A stretch of DNA of 64,000 nucleotides from Vanrija pseudolonga. Taxonomy: Eukaryota; Basidiomycota; Tremellomycetes; Trichosporonales; Trichosporonaceae. The DNA is taken from positions 620,001-684,000 of the forward strand of contig NC_085852.1 of the NCBI RefSeq assembly GCF_020906515.1, given 5' to 3'. The notes under the pieces are model-generated. The model was not told the origin of the DNA, made no database searches, and worked only from the letters and a program-made list of their open reading frames with translations. Within the stretch, counting starts at the first letter, position 1. Each line of letters opens with the position of its first letter. Made by a program: the position numbers and the translations under genes. Below, one piece after another: positions 1-11,203 of the stretch.

Positions 1-2278
1 GCTAGGCGAGTCTCTGCGCACCCTCTCGGACGTGCACACTCAGGAGCAGAGCCTACAGGAGCTGCTCCAGCTCACGTCGCCGCCAGCCGTGCCGCGCCCG
101 CTTACGGCTTCGCCTTCCCCCGGCACCGAGACGCCACCGTCGAGCGACCCCGCCACCCCGACCGACCTGAGTGACTCGTCGATGCACATTGACCTGAACT
201 TTGACGACTTCGACGTTGAGGACGTCGACGCGAGTGGTGGCAACGGAATCCTCCTGCCCGAGCCCCGGCCCACTCGCACCCCCTCCCCTCCACACCCACG
301 CGACTACATGCTCATGCTGGTACGCTTCGGTATCTGCCAGGTTCGCCCACACGAGCACCGCCCAGGCCCTCCTCCCCCACCCGGCCTGAAGCCCAGCATC
401 ATGGGAAGCGCGTACCTCGCCGACCTCGTCTCGGTGGCGAGCGACTTTTCGGAGGTTCTGCACACGGTAAGTGGAGGCGTGTGTGTGCGTGACGTACCGC
501 AGTGATCGTCGCGCGCACAGAACACGAGGCCCCTAGATCTGAACTGAGCTGACTCACGCAGAGCCGCCCGAAATCGGCCACAAAGGCTGTGGCATCGAGA
601 CCTGCAGAGTATGGGGCTGCAGAAGACATTGCCCGTGCCATGGCGCTGGGGCACGCCCACTGCGCCCTGTATGACCTGTTTGACGCGGACGTGCGCATTG
701 CACCCAACAGCACGTACGAAGAAATAATTGGCGGTCTCTTGTCGGCGCTCGTGGACGGGCCTGTGATGAGTTACTCGTGAGCTCGGGTGGGTGGTGCTGG
801 GCTGACAACACAGTGCATCGACTGGTACGGGTGTGGCAGTATTGGAGTTGCTTCAGCTCGGCAACTTAATCACCTCTCGCCCGGCGTTGGCGATGGGTGT
901 GCGTCCTGACTCCATTCGACTTCCTCTGAACAGAGACACGTCCAACAACGAGTCTCAGTGCGGGTGGGATCTCGTTGTCCCGATGCTCAGTGCTGGGGTT
1001 GCGTGGGGCCCATCGCCAAGTGAGTCCATCGGGATTATCTGTTTATGCTTACAATAGACGCCGAATCGGAGGGATGGTTCCCTTGGTTGTTCATCGAGCC
1101 GCTCGGCCTTCGTGGCGACCAGGCGGCCGCAAATGTCCGACTGTTCACTGCCATGCGCGTGGCCCTTGGTATCTACAGCAAGCTCTTCAAAGCCGCCCAA
1201 ACGGTCAAGCCCGTGTTCACCCAGCCACGCGCACATGTTACAACCGTGGTGTACGGCCTCCAGACCTGTGGCGTCATGTGGCGTCTCTTTGCCATGGTCG
1301 ACAAGGACAATGAGACTTTTGTGAGCTTAAAATGTGGAGGCGCCTGGCTGACGTTTTCTTCAGCCCGTCAGCACAATCTGGAGTGGCAACGTTGAGGAGC
1401 CTGAGAGCATGGCCCGTGCCGTCGGAGTACTGCGCAAGATTTCGCACGAAGTCGAGGAGCGGCTCCAGTGCATCCGTAACTGGATCGCCTGCGTGTGTGG
1501 CATTTTCGGCTCCTCGAAGCTAATTACGCCATCTCGCAAGGCGGGCAGTGACGCCTTAGCTGCAATGTTCTCCAGCCCCACCTCGAGGCTCAAGCGTCCT
1601 CCTTCGGCTGTTCGCATCACAGAGCCCATGCCTCTTCGCTCTCCGATTGCTGCGGCAGTCCTGAAGAAGTCTCCCGAGTTCGGCCCTCCAGGTTTTCCCG
1701 TCACACTCAAGCATTCCCGCGACAACTCGACATCGACGCCTTTGTCTCTGGCCCCAGGTTCTCCCATTCCTTCTCGCCAGGACAGTCCTGCTGAGAAGAA
1801 GTTCAGGCCATGGGTTCCGCCGTTTCAGCCCCGTGCCGCCTCGGCTGCGCCATCCTTACCGACACGTCAGCCCGTCCGCCCTCCGCCCGGGTTTGAGAAC
1901 GTCTTCTCCCACCCCCCACCTCCTCCTCCGCCCCCTGGCCTTGTTGGGCACTGGGCTCCCGCACCTGTCCTGTACATGGCTTCAAACGTCAACTGGTCCA
2001 ACAACGGACAGTACAACACGTGGGGCTTTGGGAACCAAGGCCCTCCTCACGCTCATGACCCCTACCCGTATGGCCATGCGGGGCAGCCCTCGCAGTCATT
2101 CTTCGGGCCCGTCGGCGGCTTTGCCTACCCCGACCGCCGGCAAGGCGCTCCTCAGATCAGTGGCGGGCCATCGATGCCAATTGGGCCTGGTCCCATTGGA
2201 TCACGAGCGCCGAGTTACGCCACTGTGGCGAGCAAGAATGCAAACTACCGCAATGGCGGCGGGAGGATCGCCTCGTAA
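1..2278 (+). CDS. Unrecognised protein, 5' end outside window
   Basis: Five exons fit together in phase: up to 466, 562-776, 814-1019, 1058-1320 and 1364-2278. They give about 687 visible residues. The reading frame is already open at base 2 with no start codon, so the gene begins left of the window. The first part is Pro/Ser-rich with an acidic patch (DLNFDDFDVEDVD). The middle (exons 2-5) looks like a folded domain, with stretches such as WFPWLFIEPLG and VYGLQTCGVMWRLF. The C-terminal 200 residues are disordered and rich in Pro, Gly and Asn, including an eight-proline run. The alternation in the folded part faintly recalls restriction-endonuclease-like fungal domains, but I cannot place the catalytic residues, so I give no function. 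The exon structure is well supported; the function is unknown. Confidence 0.75.
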
Positions 2279-2672
2279 CCAGCCAGACCCGCCCTAAGTC
2301 CCCAACCCCCCTGTAGCCAGAGATCCGACCGCGACCCAGTCCCGTTTTATGACCGACCGCAGGCATGGAAAATGCCGAACATTGTGAACATTGTGTGCCC
2401 CCTGATGACAGTTGTAGTGTGAATATAGTTGGCGCTCATGTCGAGTGGCCAGGAAGTAGCTTGTGCATAGTCCGCGGGATGAATGTTTGCGTCTCGTGAA
2501 TGGTCTTGTCTGCAGCACGCACAACGCGCAAATCTCGCCGGGTATCTCTGCATATCAATGTACAAACAGTGGTGGGGCGCCGCTTCCGTCTCTCTAGTCT
2601 CTGCTTTTGCGTCGTCTTGGTCGTCGTGGTCGTCGTGGTTGGATCGTCTGTCGTCTCGTCTCGGTGACCCCG
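2279..2672. other. Intergenic, convergent 3' ends
   Basis: This lies between the tail of the unrecognised gene and the tail of the small membrane-protein gene on the other strand. It should hold both 3' untranslated regions. I see no further gene or repeat in it. Confidence 0.5.
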
Positions 2673-2969
2673 CTAACAAGGCAGAGGCTCAAAGTCGTTC
2701 CTCTCAAGCCGCTTCATCTCCCACCCGCCCCTCCGCGGCTCATCGCACACAATGAGGAGATGGTCGACCTGTGCCTCGTCCGAACGGTTGGTCATGAGCT
2801 CTGCGCGCGCGCCGCGCGCCTCGTGCTGCCACGCGAAGACGGCATAGTCGAGCGCGACGACGATCACAACCAGCAGCATGCCGGCCATGATGGCGATCAG
2901 GAGGCCCGACAGGATGTCGTGCAGCGCCGATATCAGCGTCGTCATGGGCGAGAGCGCGGGCGCGGGCAT
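2673..2969 (-). CDS. Small single-pass membrane protein (98 aa), unknown
   Basis: A single-exon frame of 98 residues starting at the first ATG in frame. A GTG further upstream keeps the frame open, but is unlikely as a start in a fungus. Residues about 17-45 form one strongly hydrophobic segment (GLLIAIMAGMLLVVIVV followed by ALDYAVFAW). After it comes a charged tail with EAR, NRSDEAQ and EPRRGGWEMKRLERND. The layout suggests a tail outside the bilayer and a short N-terminus. I do not recognise the family. The clean hydrophobic block followed by a charged region makes it a plausible real gene, but there is no homologue I can name. A spliced upstream exon cannot be excluded. Confidence 0.45.
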   Translation of the reverse strand: MPAPALSPMTTLISALHDILSGLLIAIMAGMLLVVIVVALDYAVFAWQHEARGARAELMTNRSDEAQVDHLLIVCDEPRRGGWEMKRLERNDFEPLPC

Positions 2970-3664
2970 GGCGTGGGAGGTGGGGGGGTGTTGCGGGTTG
3001 GTTGTTATGGGCGCCTCGTGGGTCGTCAGCGACGATATGAGACCCAGGGGCGCATGCACCTACGTGGTAGTCGCTGCTCGGTCGGTCGGGCTGATAAGCT
3101 CGCTCGGTGTGGTCTTGGTTTGCGAGTGGGAGCTTGCTCTGTCTGTGACGAGTGGTGGTGGAAACGCAGTGGAAAGTGTGTACTGCAAGGCTGGCCGTCG
3201 TGCCCGAATCCCACAACATATACCGCACAGAGCGTCGCCGTCCGTCGGCTGCGCGCGAGCGAGCGCGCGCGACACACACACACTACTACACAATAGCATT
3301 TAGATTTTAGCGCTTGGGCCGCATCGCCCTCCCGCCAGGCAGCCAGTGTACCTGTGCATATAAGTATGAGCCGCCCGGCATGGTCGGCGAACCACGCGCG
3401 CCTCGGACACGCCCGCGCTCGGGACAGACCGCGGTCAGGTCAGGCAGCAACTGATTGTGGCGCGTGTCGTGGCGCGTGGCGCGTGGCTTGTGCGCGTGCC
3501 CAGCCACCACGCGCGCGCGAGGCCGTTTCAAGGACAATATCCGTCGCATACGACTCGTACAACTACTGCTGCGTGTGCCTTTTGGCTGGCTACAACTCTG
3601 GCACCGGGGGCGGGGCACTGACTGTCCGTCGTCAGTGCCCGCGCAGTGGGCTCACTGCCTGCCC
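2970..3664. other. Intergenic, no gene seen
   Basis: Upstream region of the small membrane-protein gene and downstream region of the acyl-CoA ligase. It contains CA and CGCG-rich simple sequence near 3255-3295 and a GCGTGGCGCGTGGC repeat near 3460-3486. I find no coding evidence. Confidence 0.5.
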
Positions 3665-5586
3665 TCACGGCCTGCCCTCACTGCCCCGGGATGATCGACT
3701 TGAAGCGCTTGCGCAGCTCGTGTTTCTGGATCTTGCCCGTGCTCGTCTTTGGCAGGTCGGCGACGATCTCGACCCACTCGGGGCGCGCAAAGCCGGGCAG
3801 GAGCGGGCGCGTAAACGCCTTGAGGGCGACGGCAAACTCCTCTGGCCGGGCGGCCCATTGCTCGGCAGCGTGCGGGCGCAGGATGATGAACGCGTGCGCG
3901 CGCTCGCCGTACGTGTCGTGTGGCCGCGCGACGACGGCGCACTCGAGCACGTCGGGGTGCTGGTAGATGACCGACTCGATGGACAGCGACGACGCGTTCT
4001 CCCCACCCGACCCGAGATGATGATGTCCTTGCTCCGATCTTGGATGCTCAGCATGCCGTACGGCTGGCGCACGGCCAGGTCGCCCGTGTGGAACCACCCG
4101 CCCTCGAACGCCTTGGCCGTCGCCTCGGGGTCGTTGTAGTACTCCTTCATGACGATGTTGCCGCGCATCACAATCTCGCCGTTCTCGTGCCCGTTGGGCG
4201 TCACGTCCTCGTAGCCCTTGGACGCGTCCGACTCTGGGCGGATGACGCGAGCTTCGTCGGACGTCACAAACGCGTGACCCTGCATTGCCTTGCGCTTGTA
4301 GAACTCTTCGTCGTCGAGCTCGGTCGCCCACTCGGGGTGTTGGACACAGCTGGTCAGTGGGCCGTACGTCTCGGTCAGCCCGTAGACGTGCACCACATTG
4401 ATGTGGAGCTTCTTCTCCAGCGTCGAGATGAGGAATGCAGAGGGCGCGGCCCCAGCGATGAGTGTGCGGATCGGGTGGGGGACCGGACGCGCCGACGGGT
4501 GGTTGCAGATGCCGATCTGCACCGTGGGGGCGGCGCAGTACGTCTGGGGGAGGTCAGAGTGGCCTCTGCAGGCTGGGTCAGTGGCACTGCACTCACGCTG
4601 ATGCGGTCGCGGAAGAACGACTCCCAGATGGGAGAGTAGTCGCCCACCGATCGCAGGCAGACCTGGCCTGCCGACGCCGCAGTGATGGCGAACGGGAACG
4701 TCCAGCCCAGGGCATGGAACGCGGGCAGGATCCAGAGGTACACCGACTCAAAGTCGAGCTTGGACTCGATTTGGTTCGCCAAGGCGGCGAGGTACGTGCC
4801 GCGGAAGGTAGTCACTACGCCCTTGGGCCTGCCCGTCGTGCCGGACGTGTAGCAGATGGCGAGGTTGGCGTTCTCGTCGTCGATGAGCGTGAGGCCTGCC
4901 CAGCCGAGTGTGTCGGCGTCGTGCCGCCCCGACTCGATGAGCTGCTCGTACGGGTCGGAGGGGTCACGTCCGCCCGAGTCGAGCGACACGACCACGGCGC
5001 CGCCGGCAAAGTCCTCGCACAGGTGCTTGAACTCGTGGTCGACAACAACAAGCGTCGACCCCGAGTGCTCGAGGATATAGTTGATCTCGGCCTTTGTCTG
5101 GCGGATGTTGAGCGGCACGACTACCGCGTGGATCGCAGGTAGCGCCTGGATCATGTCGAGGATCATGGGCACGTTGGGGCACACGACGGCGACGCGGTCG
5201 CCGCGCTTGACGCCGCGCTTCTTGAGCCCGTACGCGAGTGCGCACACGCGCATCGCCCTGGGCATCAGCACATGCGGGTTGGAGACTCCGCGGCGCCCCG
5301 GTGGCGCCCAGGCCACGACTCACCACTCAGAGTACGTCCACTCGACACCCAGGGCGGGGTGCTTGAGCGCGACGCGGTGCGGGCGCGTGTACGCCGAGCG
5401 GAGGAGGAACTGGACCGGGTTGAGCGGGCTCAACCATACCGGCAGGCCGTCGGGGATGCCGGCGGCGAACTTGAGGCGGTTGGGGTTCTTGAACGGCGCG
5501 GGGGGTGCGCTACCGAGCGCAGACGCGACGGCCTGTACCCGGCGCGCGGCGGAGGCCTGCAGCTGGTCCTTGTTGGATGGTGGCAT
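3665..5586 (-). CDS. AMP-binding acyl-CoA ligase, reading frame disrupted
   Basis: Acyl-activating enzyme that would form an acyl-adenylate and then an acyl-CoA thioester. Exons are 5586-5324, 5257-4597 and 4543 onward, joined in phase. The AMP-binding signature YTSGTTGRPKG, the YGLTETYGP motif and WFHTGDLAV place it with medium-chain/plant AAE-type ligases. The expected ISGGEN motif is broken: at 4006-4015 the + strand carries CCCGA twice, which adds five bases and shifts the frame. Beyond it the normal C-terminal subdomain, including the catalytic-lysine motif KTSTGKIQKHELR, continues in another frame and ends at 3678. Removing five bases makes the total exactly 595 codons. Read as written, the protein instead gains an Arg/Ser-rich tail ending at 3665 and would lack the C-terminal catalytic lysine. 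No GT-AG intron of usable size spans the site. It is either a real recent lesion or a sequence error. No obvious peroxisomal signal ends the protein (IIPGQ). Confidence 0.85.
4006..4015. repeat. 5-bp tandem duplication inside a conserved motif
   Basis: Two adjacent copies of CCCGA on the + strand (TCGGG twice on the coding strand) fall exactly in the ISGGEN motif codons of the acyl-CoA ligase and change its frame. Confidence 0.85.
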
Positions 5587-7694
5587 CGTGGTTTGAGTAA
5601 GTGTGCAGAGAGGCAGGCGGCGTGATGCGTTGACCTCTGTCTCGAGGTGCGGAGGTCGCGACGGAATGACGGATGACGTCCTCTGCGCTTATAAAGGCTC
5701 AGCTCGGCCGGGTCGACTTGTGGGGGGATTTCCGGCTTACCGAACTCCCGGTGTGCCACTGATCCGCCATCCGCCAAGGCTCTGCCTGCAGAACAGCTGT
5801 GGGGTGCATGTTGTGTGCAAGGTCGCGTAAGTCGGTCGTTACGACACGGCGGCATGTCGCCGCGATCGCCGTACGCCGTAGAGGCACTTGACGATCGTGC
5901 TGGCTGCATTCGCCTTCCTGCTTATCGTGGAGGGTCGTGCCGATCCGATCCGCTCAACACCATCGTCCAAGTCCTCCACAGTGAGCGCCTTTTCGTCACA
6001 CCACAGCACAAGAGGCACCGTAGCCTGCCAGCTGCTAGAGTCACCATACCGTGTGCGTACAGCCCGCAGCGCTGCCCAGAGTGTTGAGCCGGCCGCGACC
6101 AGTGTGGGGTATGCTCGACCGGTATGCCACCACGGCAATATGCCACGCTTGTGGCGCGATGCCGCGATGATCACTGTGCAGTAACCAAGCGCTCACGCAA
6201 TGCGTCCTCTGCTTCTGGTAGGCTCGCAACAGGCTGACTGGCATCACTTGTGCGTCTCGCTCACGTCTACATGAGGAGCTCGGCAGCGTGGCCCGTGACC
6301 TGGTAGCCTGATCTGCGCATCTCCATACCGACGGTCGATTCGAGGGCCGCCTCGCCTCAAGTCAAACCTGCTTCGCCACGGAACACCACCGTACGACATA
6401 CGGATGGCACCCTCGCGCCGCCTCATAAGCAACCCGGCAGCACACCACCACCGCCCGCTGGTCGAGCGGGCGGAAAGACGCCTGTTGTCCTGCCTGTGGC
6501 AGGTAACTACAACAGGCTCGCGGTTCGAATCCGCGCGAGTAGAATCCGGTCGGTCCTGGGGGGTCAGGCGACGGGTTCGGGGGGTAGGGTCGGTCTCCTT
6601 TTGTGTGTGGGCGTGTGTGGGCTGGGGACGGAGCGCGAGTGGGGGTTGAGTGTGGGGTGTGTGGGGTGTGCGGCGGTGCGCATGAACCGATCAAGTCATG
6701 CCCACTCTACGCGCGTCGATCTGCTCTCCCTTCGCTCGCGTACCCCGTCGTACAGTAATGGCGACGCCCTGCCATGACGCGCACGCGTGTGCGAGTGGAG
6801 CGTTTATCTCTTCTGTCCAGTGTATTGAAGCCTTCAAGGACGGTATCGCCCGTCCAAAGTAAGTATCGCTCCTCTCTGTCCGTCCCCACCGGATGTCTCC
6901 CGACCCACAACGACGCGGCGTGTGCAACGCCGACACTGCAAGCCAACGCCCGACGCACGACATGACACATAGCACACCTCAGCTGACCTCGTCTGGCTGG
7001 GCGTGTTGGTCATCGGTGTCCTGGGCGTCAGCGCCACCGACAGGTCGGCAAATGCGAGCCCGGCGACTGGCGCGCGGTAAACGGGTATGCGCGACAGTTA
7101 GATGTGAGGGCGGGGGCGTCGCAACATTTGACCTTGCCCTCAAGTCAGGCCATGTCATGTGCAGATGCACAACGGAACGGATAGCATCCCCGCACCCCCA
7201 CTCGCCCGTCGGCGCGTCGGCGCACAAGTCCATCCCACGCCGAGAGAGAAGCGAGGCGAGGCGAGCCAGCCGGCGCGTATGTATTCGCGAACAAAGCCAC
7301 GCGCCGCGGCGACGTCCGACGACGCCTCGCACTTGGCCCTGCGTCCGGTTCCCTCCGACGGGCGAGCCGGCGCCAGGGCAGGGCCACGAGCTGGCGGCCA
7401 CCCCACCGAACCCCAGAGCACGCGCACGGAGCCCCTGCCGCCGCTGGAGATCGCGGTGACAGACGCTGGGATCGACGACGGCGTCGGTGGCATTGATGGT
7501 CAGTCATGAGAAGTGAGCGACACCGTCAGCCAACGTCAGCCAGTGCCTCCTCGGCGTCGCTTCGCTCCGCCTCGTGTTCAATGCGCAAGTATACATAGAG
7601 TCGACACAATAAATGACCAGTACAATGTTCAACTGAGGCTTGTCCCACCTCGAGTGTTTTCGTGCTTCAGAGTGTGGTAAATGCGAGCTGCTGC
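5587..7694. other. Intergenic, 2.1 kb with tRNA-like element
   Basis: Upstream of the acyl-CoA ligase and downstream of PCK1. Apart from the Pol III-like element at 6451-6602 I cannot support a gene. A short frame from the ATG at 6758 ends at a good GTAAGT donor at 6859 and could be a first exon, but no convincing partner exon follows. The part next to PCK1 (about 7510-7694) should hold its 3' untranslated region. Confidence 0.45.
6451..6602 (+). ncRNA. tRNA-like Pol III element (possible tRNA relic)
   Basis: A perfect A-box-like string TGGTCGAGCGGG (6459-6470) is followed by a T-arm with the B-box GGTTCGAATCC (6522-6532), flanked by the stem CGCGG/CCGCG (6519-6523 and 6531-6535). Between them lies a 9-bp stem, GCCTGTTGT/ACAACAGGC (6480-6488 and 6509-6517), that encloses a second stem, CCTGCC/GGCAGG. 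A further 9-bp hairpin overlaps the A-box (6451-6459 with 6465-6473). A TTTT terminator follows at 6599-6602. However, the seven bases after the T-arm (CGAGTAG) find no acceptor-stem partner, and no anticodon loop with T33 fits. It is therefore not a standard tRNA gene. A degraded tRNA, a tRNA-derived repeat or a small Pol III RNA are all possible. Confidence 0.3.
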
Positions 7695-9446
7695 TTAGGC
7701 AGTGACGGGGCCAGCGGCCTTGATCTTGGGGTCAATGTCGGCCTCGTACTTGGTGTACGCCTTCTGGAACATGCCGGCGAGCTTGGTGACCTCGGTCTTG
7801 AAGGCGGCCTTGTCCTGCCAAGCCTTGGCGGGGTCGAGAATCTCGGCGGGGACACCGGCGACGGCCTTGGGGATGGCAAGGTTGAAGACGGGGAAGTTCT
7901 CGTACTCGGCGTTGGCGAGCGAGCCATCGTGGATGGCGTCGACAATGGCACGGGTGTACTTGAGAGGGCAACGACGGCCAGTGCCGAACTTGCCGCCAGT
8001 CCAGCCAGTGTTGATGAGCCAGCAGTTGACCTTGTTCTTGTCCATGCGCTCGGCAAGCATGCGGGCGTAGCGGCCGGGGTGGAGGACAATGAAGGGCTGG
8101 CCGTAGCAGGTCGAGAAGGTGGGCGAGGGCTCGACAATGCCGTCCTCGGTACCGGGGGTCTTGGAGGTGTAACCCGAGACGAAGTGGTACTGGGCCTGCT
8201 CCGAGGTGAGGCGCGAGACAGGGGGGAGGACACCGAAGGCGTCGCAGGTGAGCATGATGATGTTTGAGGGCTGGCGGTTGGCAATGCAAGGGATCTTGGC
8301 GTTGGGGATGAACTCGATGGGGTAGGCGCAGCGAGTGTTCTCGGTGATCGAGACGTCGTCGTAGTCGGGGACACGGTCGGCGGGGTTGTAGACAACGTTC
8401 TCGAGGATCGAGCCAAAGCGGATGGCGCCGTAGATCTCGGGCTCCTTCTCAGCCGAGAGGTTGATGCACTTGGCGTAGCAGCCGCCCTCAATGTTGAAGA
8501 CACCAGTGTCGGACCAGACGTGCTCGTCGTCACCGATAAGGAGACGGTTGGGGTCAGCCGAGAGGGTGGTCTTGCCGGTACCCGAGAGACCGAAGAAGAG
8601 GGTAACGTCGCCAGAGTCGTCGTTGGACTTGGCCTGGTTGGCCGAAGAGTGGAGCGAGAGCTGGCCGAACTTGACGGGCTGGAGGTAGTGCATGACCGAG
8701 AAGATACCCTTCTTCATCTCGCCGGCGTACTCGGTGCCGAGGATGACCATCTCCATACGCTTGAAGTTGACCTCGACCGAGGTGGTCGAGCTCATGCCCT
8801 TGGTGAAACGGTTGGCAGGGAACTGGCCAGCGTTGTAGATGATGAAGTCGGGCTCGCCAAAGTTGGCAAGCTCCTCGGTGGTAGGGCGGATGAGCATGTT
8901 GTGCATGAAGAGGGCGTGGTAGGCGCGCGAGGCGATAACGCGGACCTTGATGCGGTACTTGGGGTCCCAGCCGGCAAAGCCGTCAAAGACGTAGACGTTC
9001 TCGCGGGTGTTGAGGTAGTCGATGGCACGCTCACGGTTGATCTCGAAAGTGTGCTCGTCCAATGCAATGTTGACGGGGCCCCACCAGATGTCGTCCTTGG
9101 AGGTCTCCTCGTAGACGATACGCTTGTCCTTTGGCGAACGGCCAGTCTTCTTGCCCGAGAAGTTGATCAATGCGCCGTTGGACGAGATGACGGCGCCCTC
9201 GTTGACAATGGCATCCTCGTAGAGGGTAGCGACGGGGGCGTTGCGCTAAGGGTCGGCGTCAGTGATGGTGTCGTGGGGGAGGCCGGGAATAGCCGGTGAC
9301 GGGGCAGTGATGGTGGTGGCCACCGTGCGGCGTCACTGCTTGCTCTAACTCACCTTGATATGGATGCGGTCAAGGTCGAAACCGGCCTGGGAGAAGTACT
9401 TGAGCTCCTTGCCGATGAACTCGTTGGCGTGCGTGTTGGGCGACAT
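7695..9446 (-). CDS. PCK1: Phosphoenolpyruvate carboxykinase (ATP)
   Basis: Converts oxaloacetate and ATP to phosphoenolpyruvate, CO2 and ADP in the cytosol, the committed step of gluconeogenesis. Two exons: 9446-9354 and 9245-7695, joined at phase 0 to give 547 residues, close to the yeast length. The start is the ATG opening [12 protein letters not shown]. Visible hallmarks include the [13 protein letters not shown] block, the nucleotide-binding loop [13 protein letters not shown], the metal-binding stretch IGDDEHVW, and [18 protein letters not shown] near the C-terminus. The single intron interrupts just before the conserved core. A long 1.7 kb upstream region fits a carbon-source-controlled gene, although I cannot identify specific sites. 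Large open frames on the opposite strand are codon shadows. Confidence 0.98.
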
Positions 9447-11203
9447 TGTGAGAGGTCTTGTTGGGATAAAGCGTAGAGGGGGTCTTGCTAGCAAGTGTTG
9501 TGGGAAAGATGCAAATGCGGAGAGTGTGCTTTAAAGGTGTCAGCGGGGGTGTGGGTGGACAGAGGAGTGCGCGATTAATATGTATGGTGGGGGGAGGGAG
9601 GGGGGGCAGTGAGGCATGTTCCAGGCTGGGGGAGGCCAAGGAATGGGTGGGTGGTGGTTGCTGGATCTAGTGGGACGCGGCTGGCTGCATGACTTGCGGC
9701 GGCTAGGCGCGATGACGGCGAGCCGACAAACGACGCAGTAGCATGACGCAGACGAGGAGTCGAGTGTGGACGACGGGATGCCAGCCCAGCCAGCGCCACT
9801 TGGCCAACTCCGGCTATACCATCCCCGGCCGTCGTGGCTGGCCGGCGACCCGCCAGCCAGCCAGGCCACCCCAGCCCTCCTACCCCGCACGCTCACACGA
9901 GCACTGTAGCCATGTAGTGACCGACTCGGACGACCAGCGCGCTCCAGCCACGCCTTACCGCTTGGTCGCCAGCATCCCCCCCGTCGTCTCGTCCGTCGCC
10001 GTGCAAAAGTAAAACTCACCAAGTGTGTGTTCTCTCTGGTGGGAAGAGAAGAAGAGGCAGTGGGACGCGGGGCGCGGTGGGGGGGTAGTGGTTGGGTTGG
10101 TGGTGAATGAGTTCAGAGAGGCATGTGACGCCCGTTAGCCCACCATCTATATATCACCTCGTCGCGTTTCTACATGCATGACAGCCCAAGGCCTGGGTCC
10201 GAACCTTCCCGGACGGCATGGATCAATCAACCCGTGGCCGTGGCCGTCATGACAGTGTCGCATATGCGCGCATTCGAATAGACGTGGTGAGGATTGCGGA
10301 TAGCGCGTAGTACGTCCTGGCTGGGTGGGTGGCTTGTTTTCGAATGCCCAGCGCTCAAGCCGGGTAAAACCGACGCATCTCAACGTCCGATTACTCCGAC
10401 GCCCATACAAATGCACCTCTGCAGCCGTTACCGCACTTGCCGCGCGAGCCGTCGGTATCCCGCCAACGCCCTGGCAAGTCCTGAAGACGACAGCCCACGC
10501 GCCGAGCAGAGCAAGCGGGCGCCCTCACGCCCTCTGCCCCGCCTACGGCCCCCCCGCAGGCAGGCGGAACGGAGCATGGAGAGCCACCACTACAATGAGC
10601 CACGCCCAGCACCACCGCGCCTCCACCCATCCACCCACTGGCGCCCCGCGACTCTCCCCGTCATGCTCCCCCAGCCAGCCAGCACCGTGTTCCCTGGATC
10701 CCAACTGCCGTCCGTCTTGTCGCATCCACATCCGTCCGCCGCCGCCTTTACGCCTCGATTCGATAAAACCACCCATTAGATTTCGAACATTAGTAGGCCT
10801 CGGCCCAGTTATGTCCATCCTTGATTCTCCGGGACCACCCGAGTGTATGTATCGCTGGCACGGACGTGGTCCTGCACGGGGACGCCGCGCCGTGACTGCT
10901 GCTACAGCCAGCTGCTACACTGCTGCCTGTCGCGACGAAGATCAAAGCCACCAACTGCGACGCCCGGAATTGACGGCGACGGCACGGCCCGATGACGGCA
11001 CAAGTTGCACCACGCACAATACCGCGCCATCCACCACATCCGTCATGTCAATACCGCGCATGCTTTCCACAGTATCCTGGTGGCGCTGAACGCTGTGCAT
11101 ACACACACGCGACAAGACGGCTTTTCGGACGGACGCGTCCGCATTATCGGGCACAGTCGCCGTCGAGTGGATACATGACATCCGTGTCGTCTACATTTTA
11201 CGA
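9447..11203. other. PCK1 upstream region, 1.76 kb
   Basis: Holds the PCK1 promoter (near 9447 and beyond) and, at its far end, the 3' region of the bZIP-GATA gene. The composition is C-rich and low-complexity with several CCAGCC repeats (9775-9885 and 10610-10690). No frame in it has domain-like sequence. Confidence 0.5.

Noticed and set aside
4006-4022. An intron explaining the acyl-CoA ligase frame change
   Set aside because: The only GT...AG pair at the site would be about 13 nt, far shorter than any intron here.
6452-6543. Functional tRNA gene
   Set aside because: A- and B-boxes are present, but no acceptor stem pairs and no anticodon loop with T at position 33 can be drawn.
6758-7055. 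Possible small cysteine-containing gene starting MATPCHDAH with a GTAAGT donor at 6859
   Set aside because: The only in-phase partner exons are very short or use weak sites, and the product matches no family I know.
7662-9299. Long + strand frames (201 and 259 codons) over PCK1
   Set aside because: They are mirror frames of a highly conserved, GC-rich coding exon and have no domain-like sequence.
10325-11089. 254-codon + strand frame upstream of PCK1
   Set aside because: Pro/Arg/Ser-rich with no domain, and equally open in neighbouring frames; looks like GC-rich non-coding DNA.
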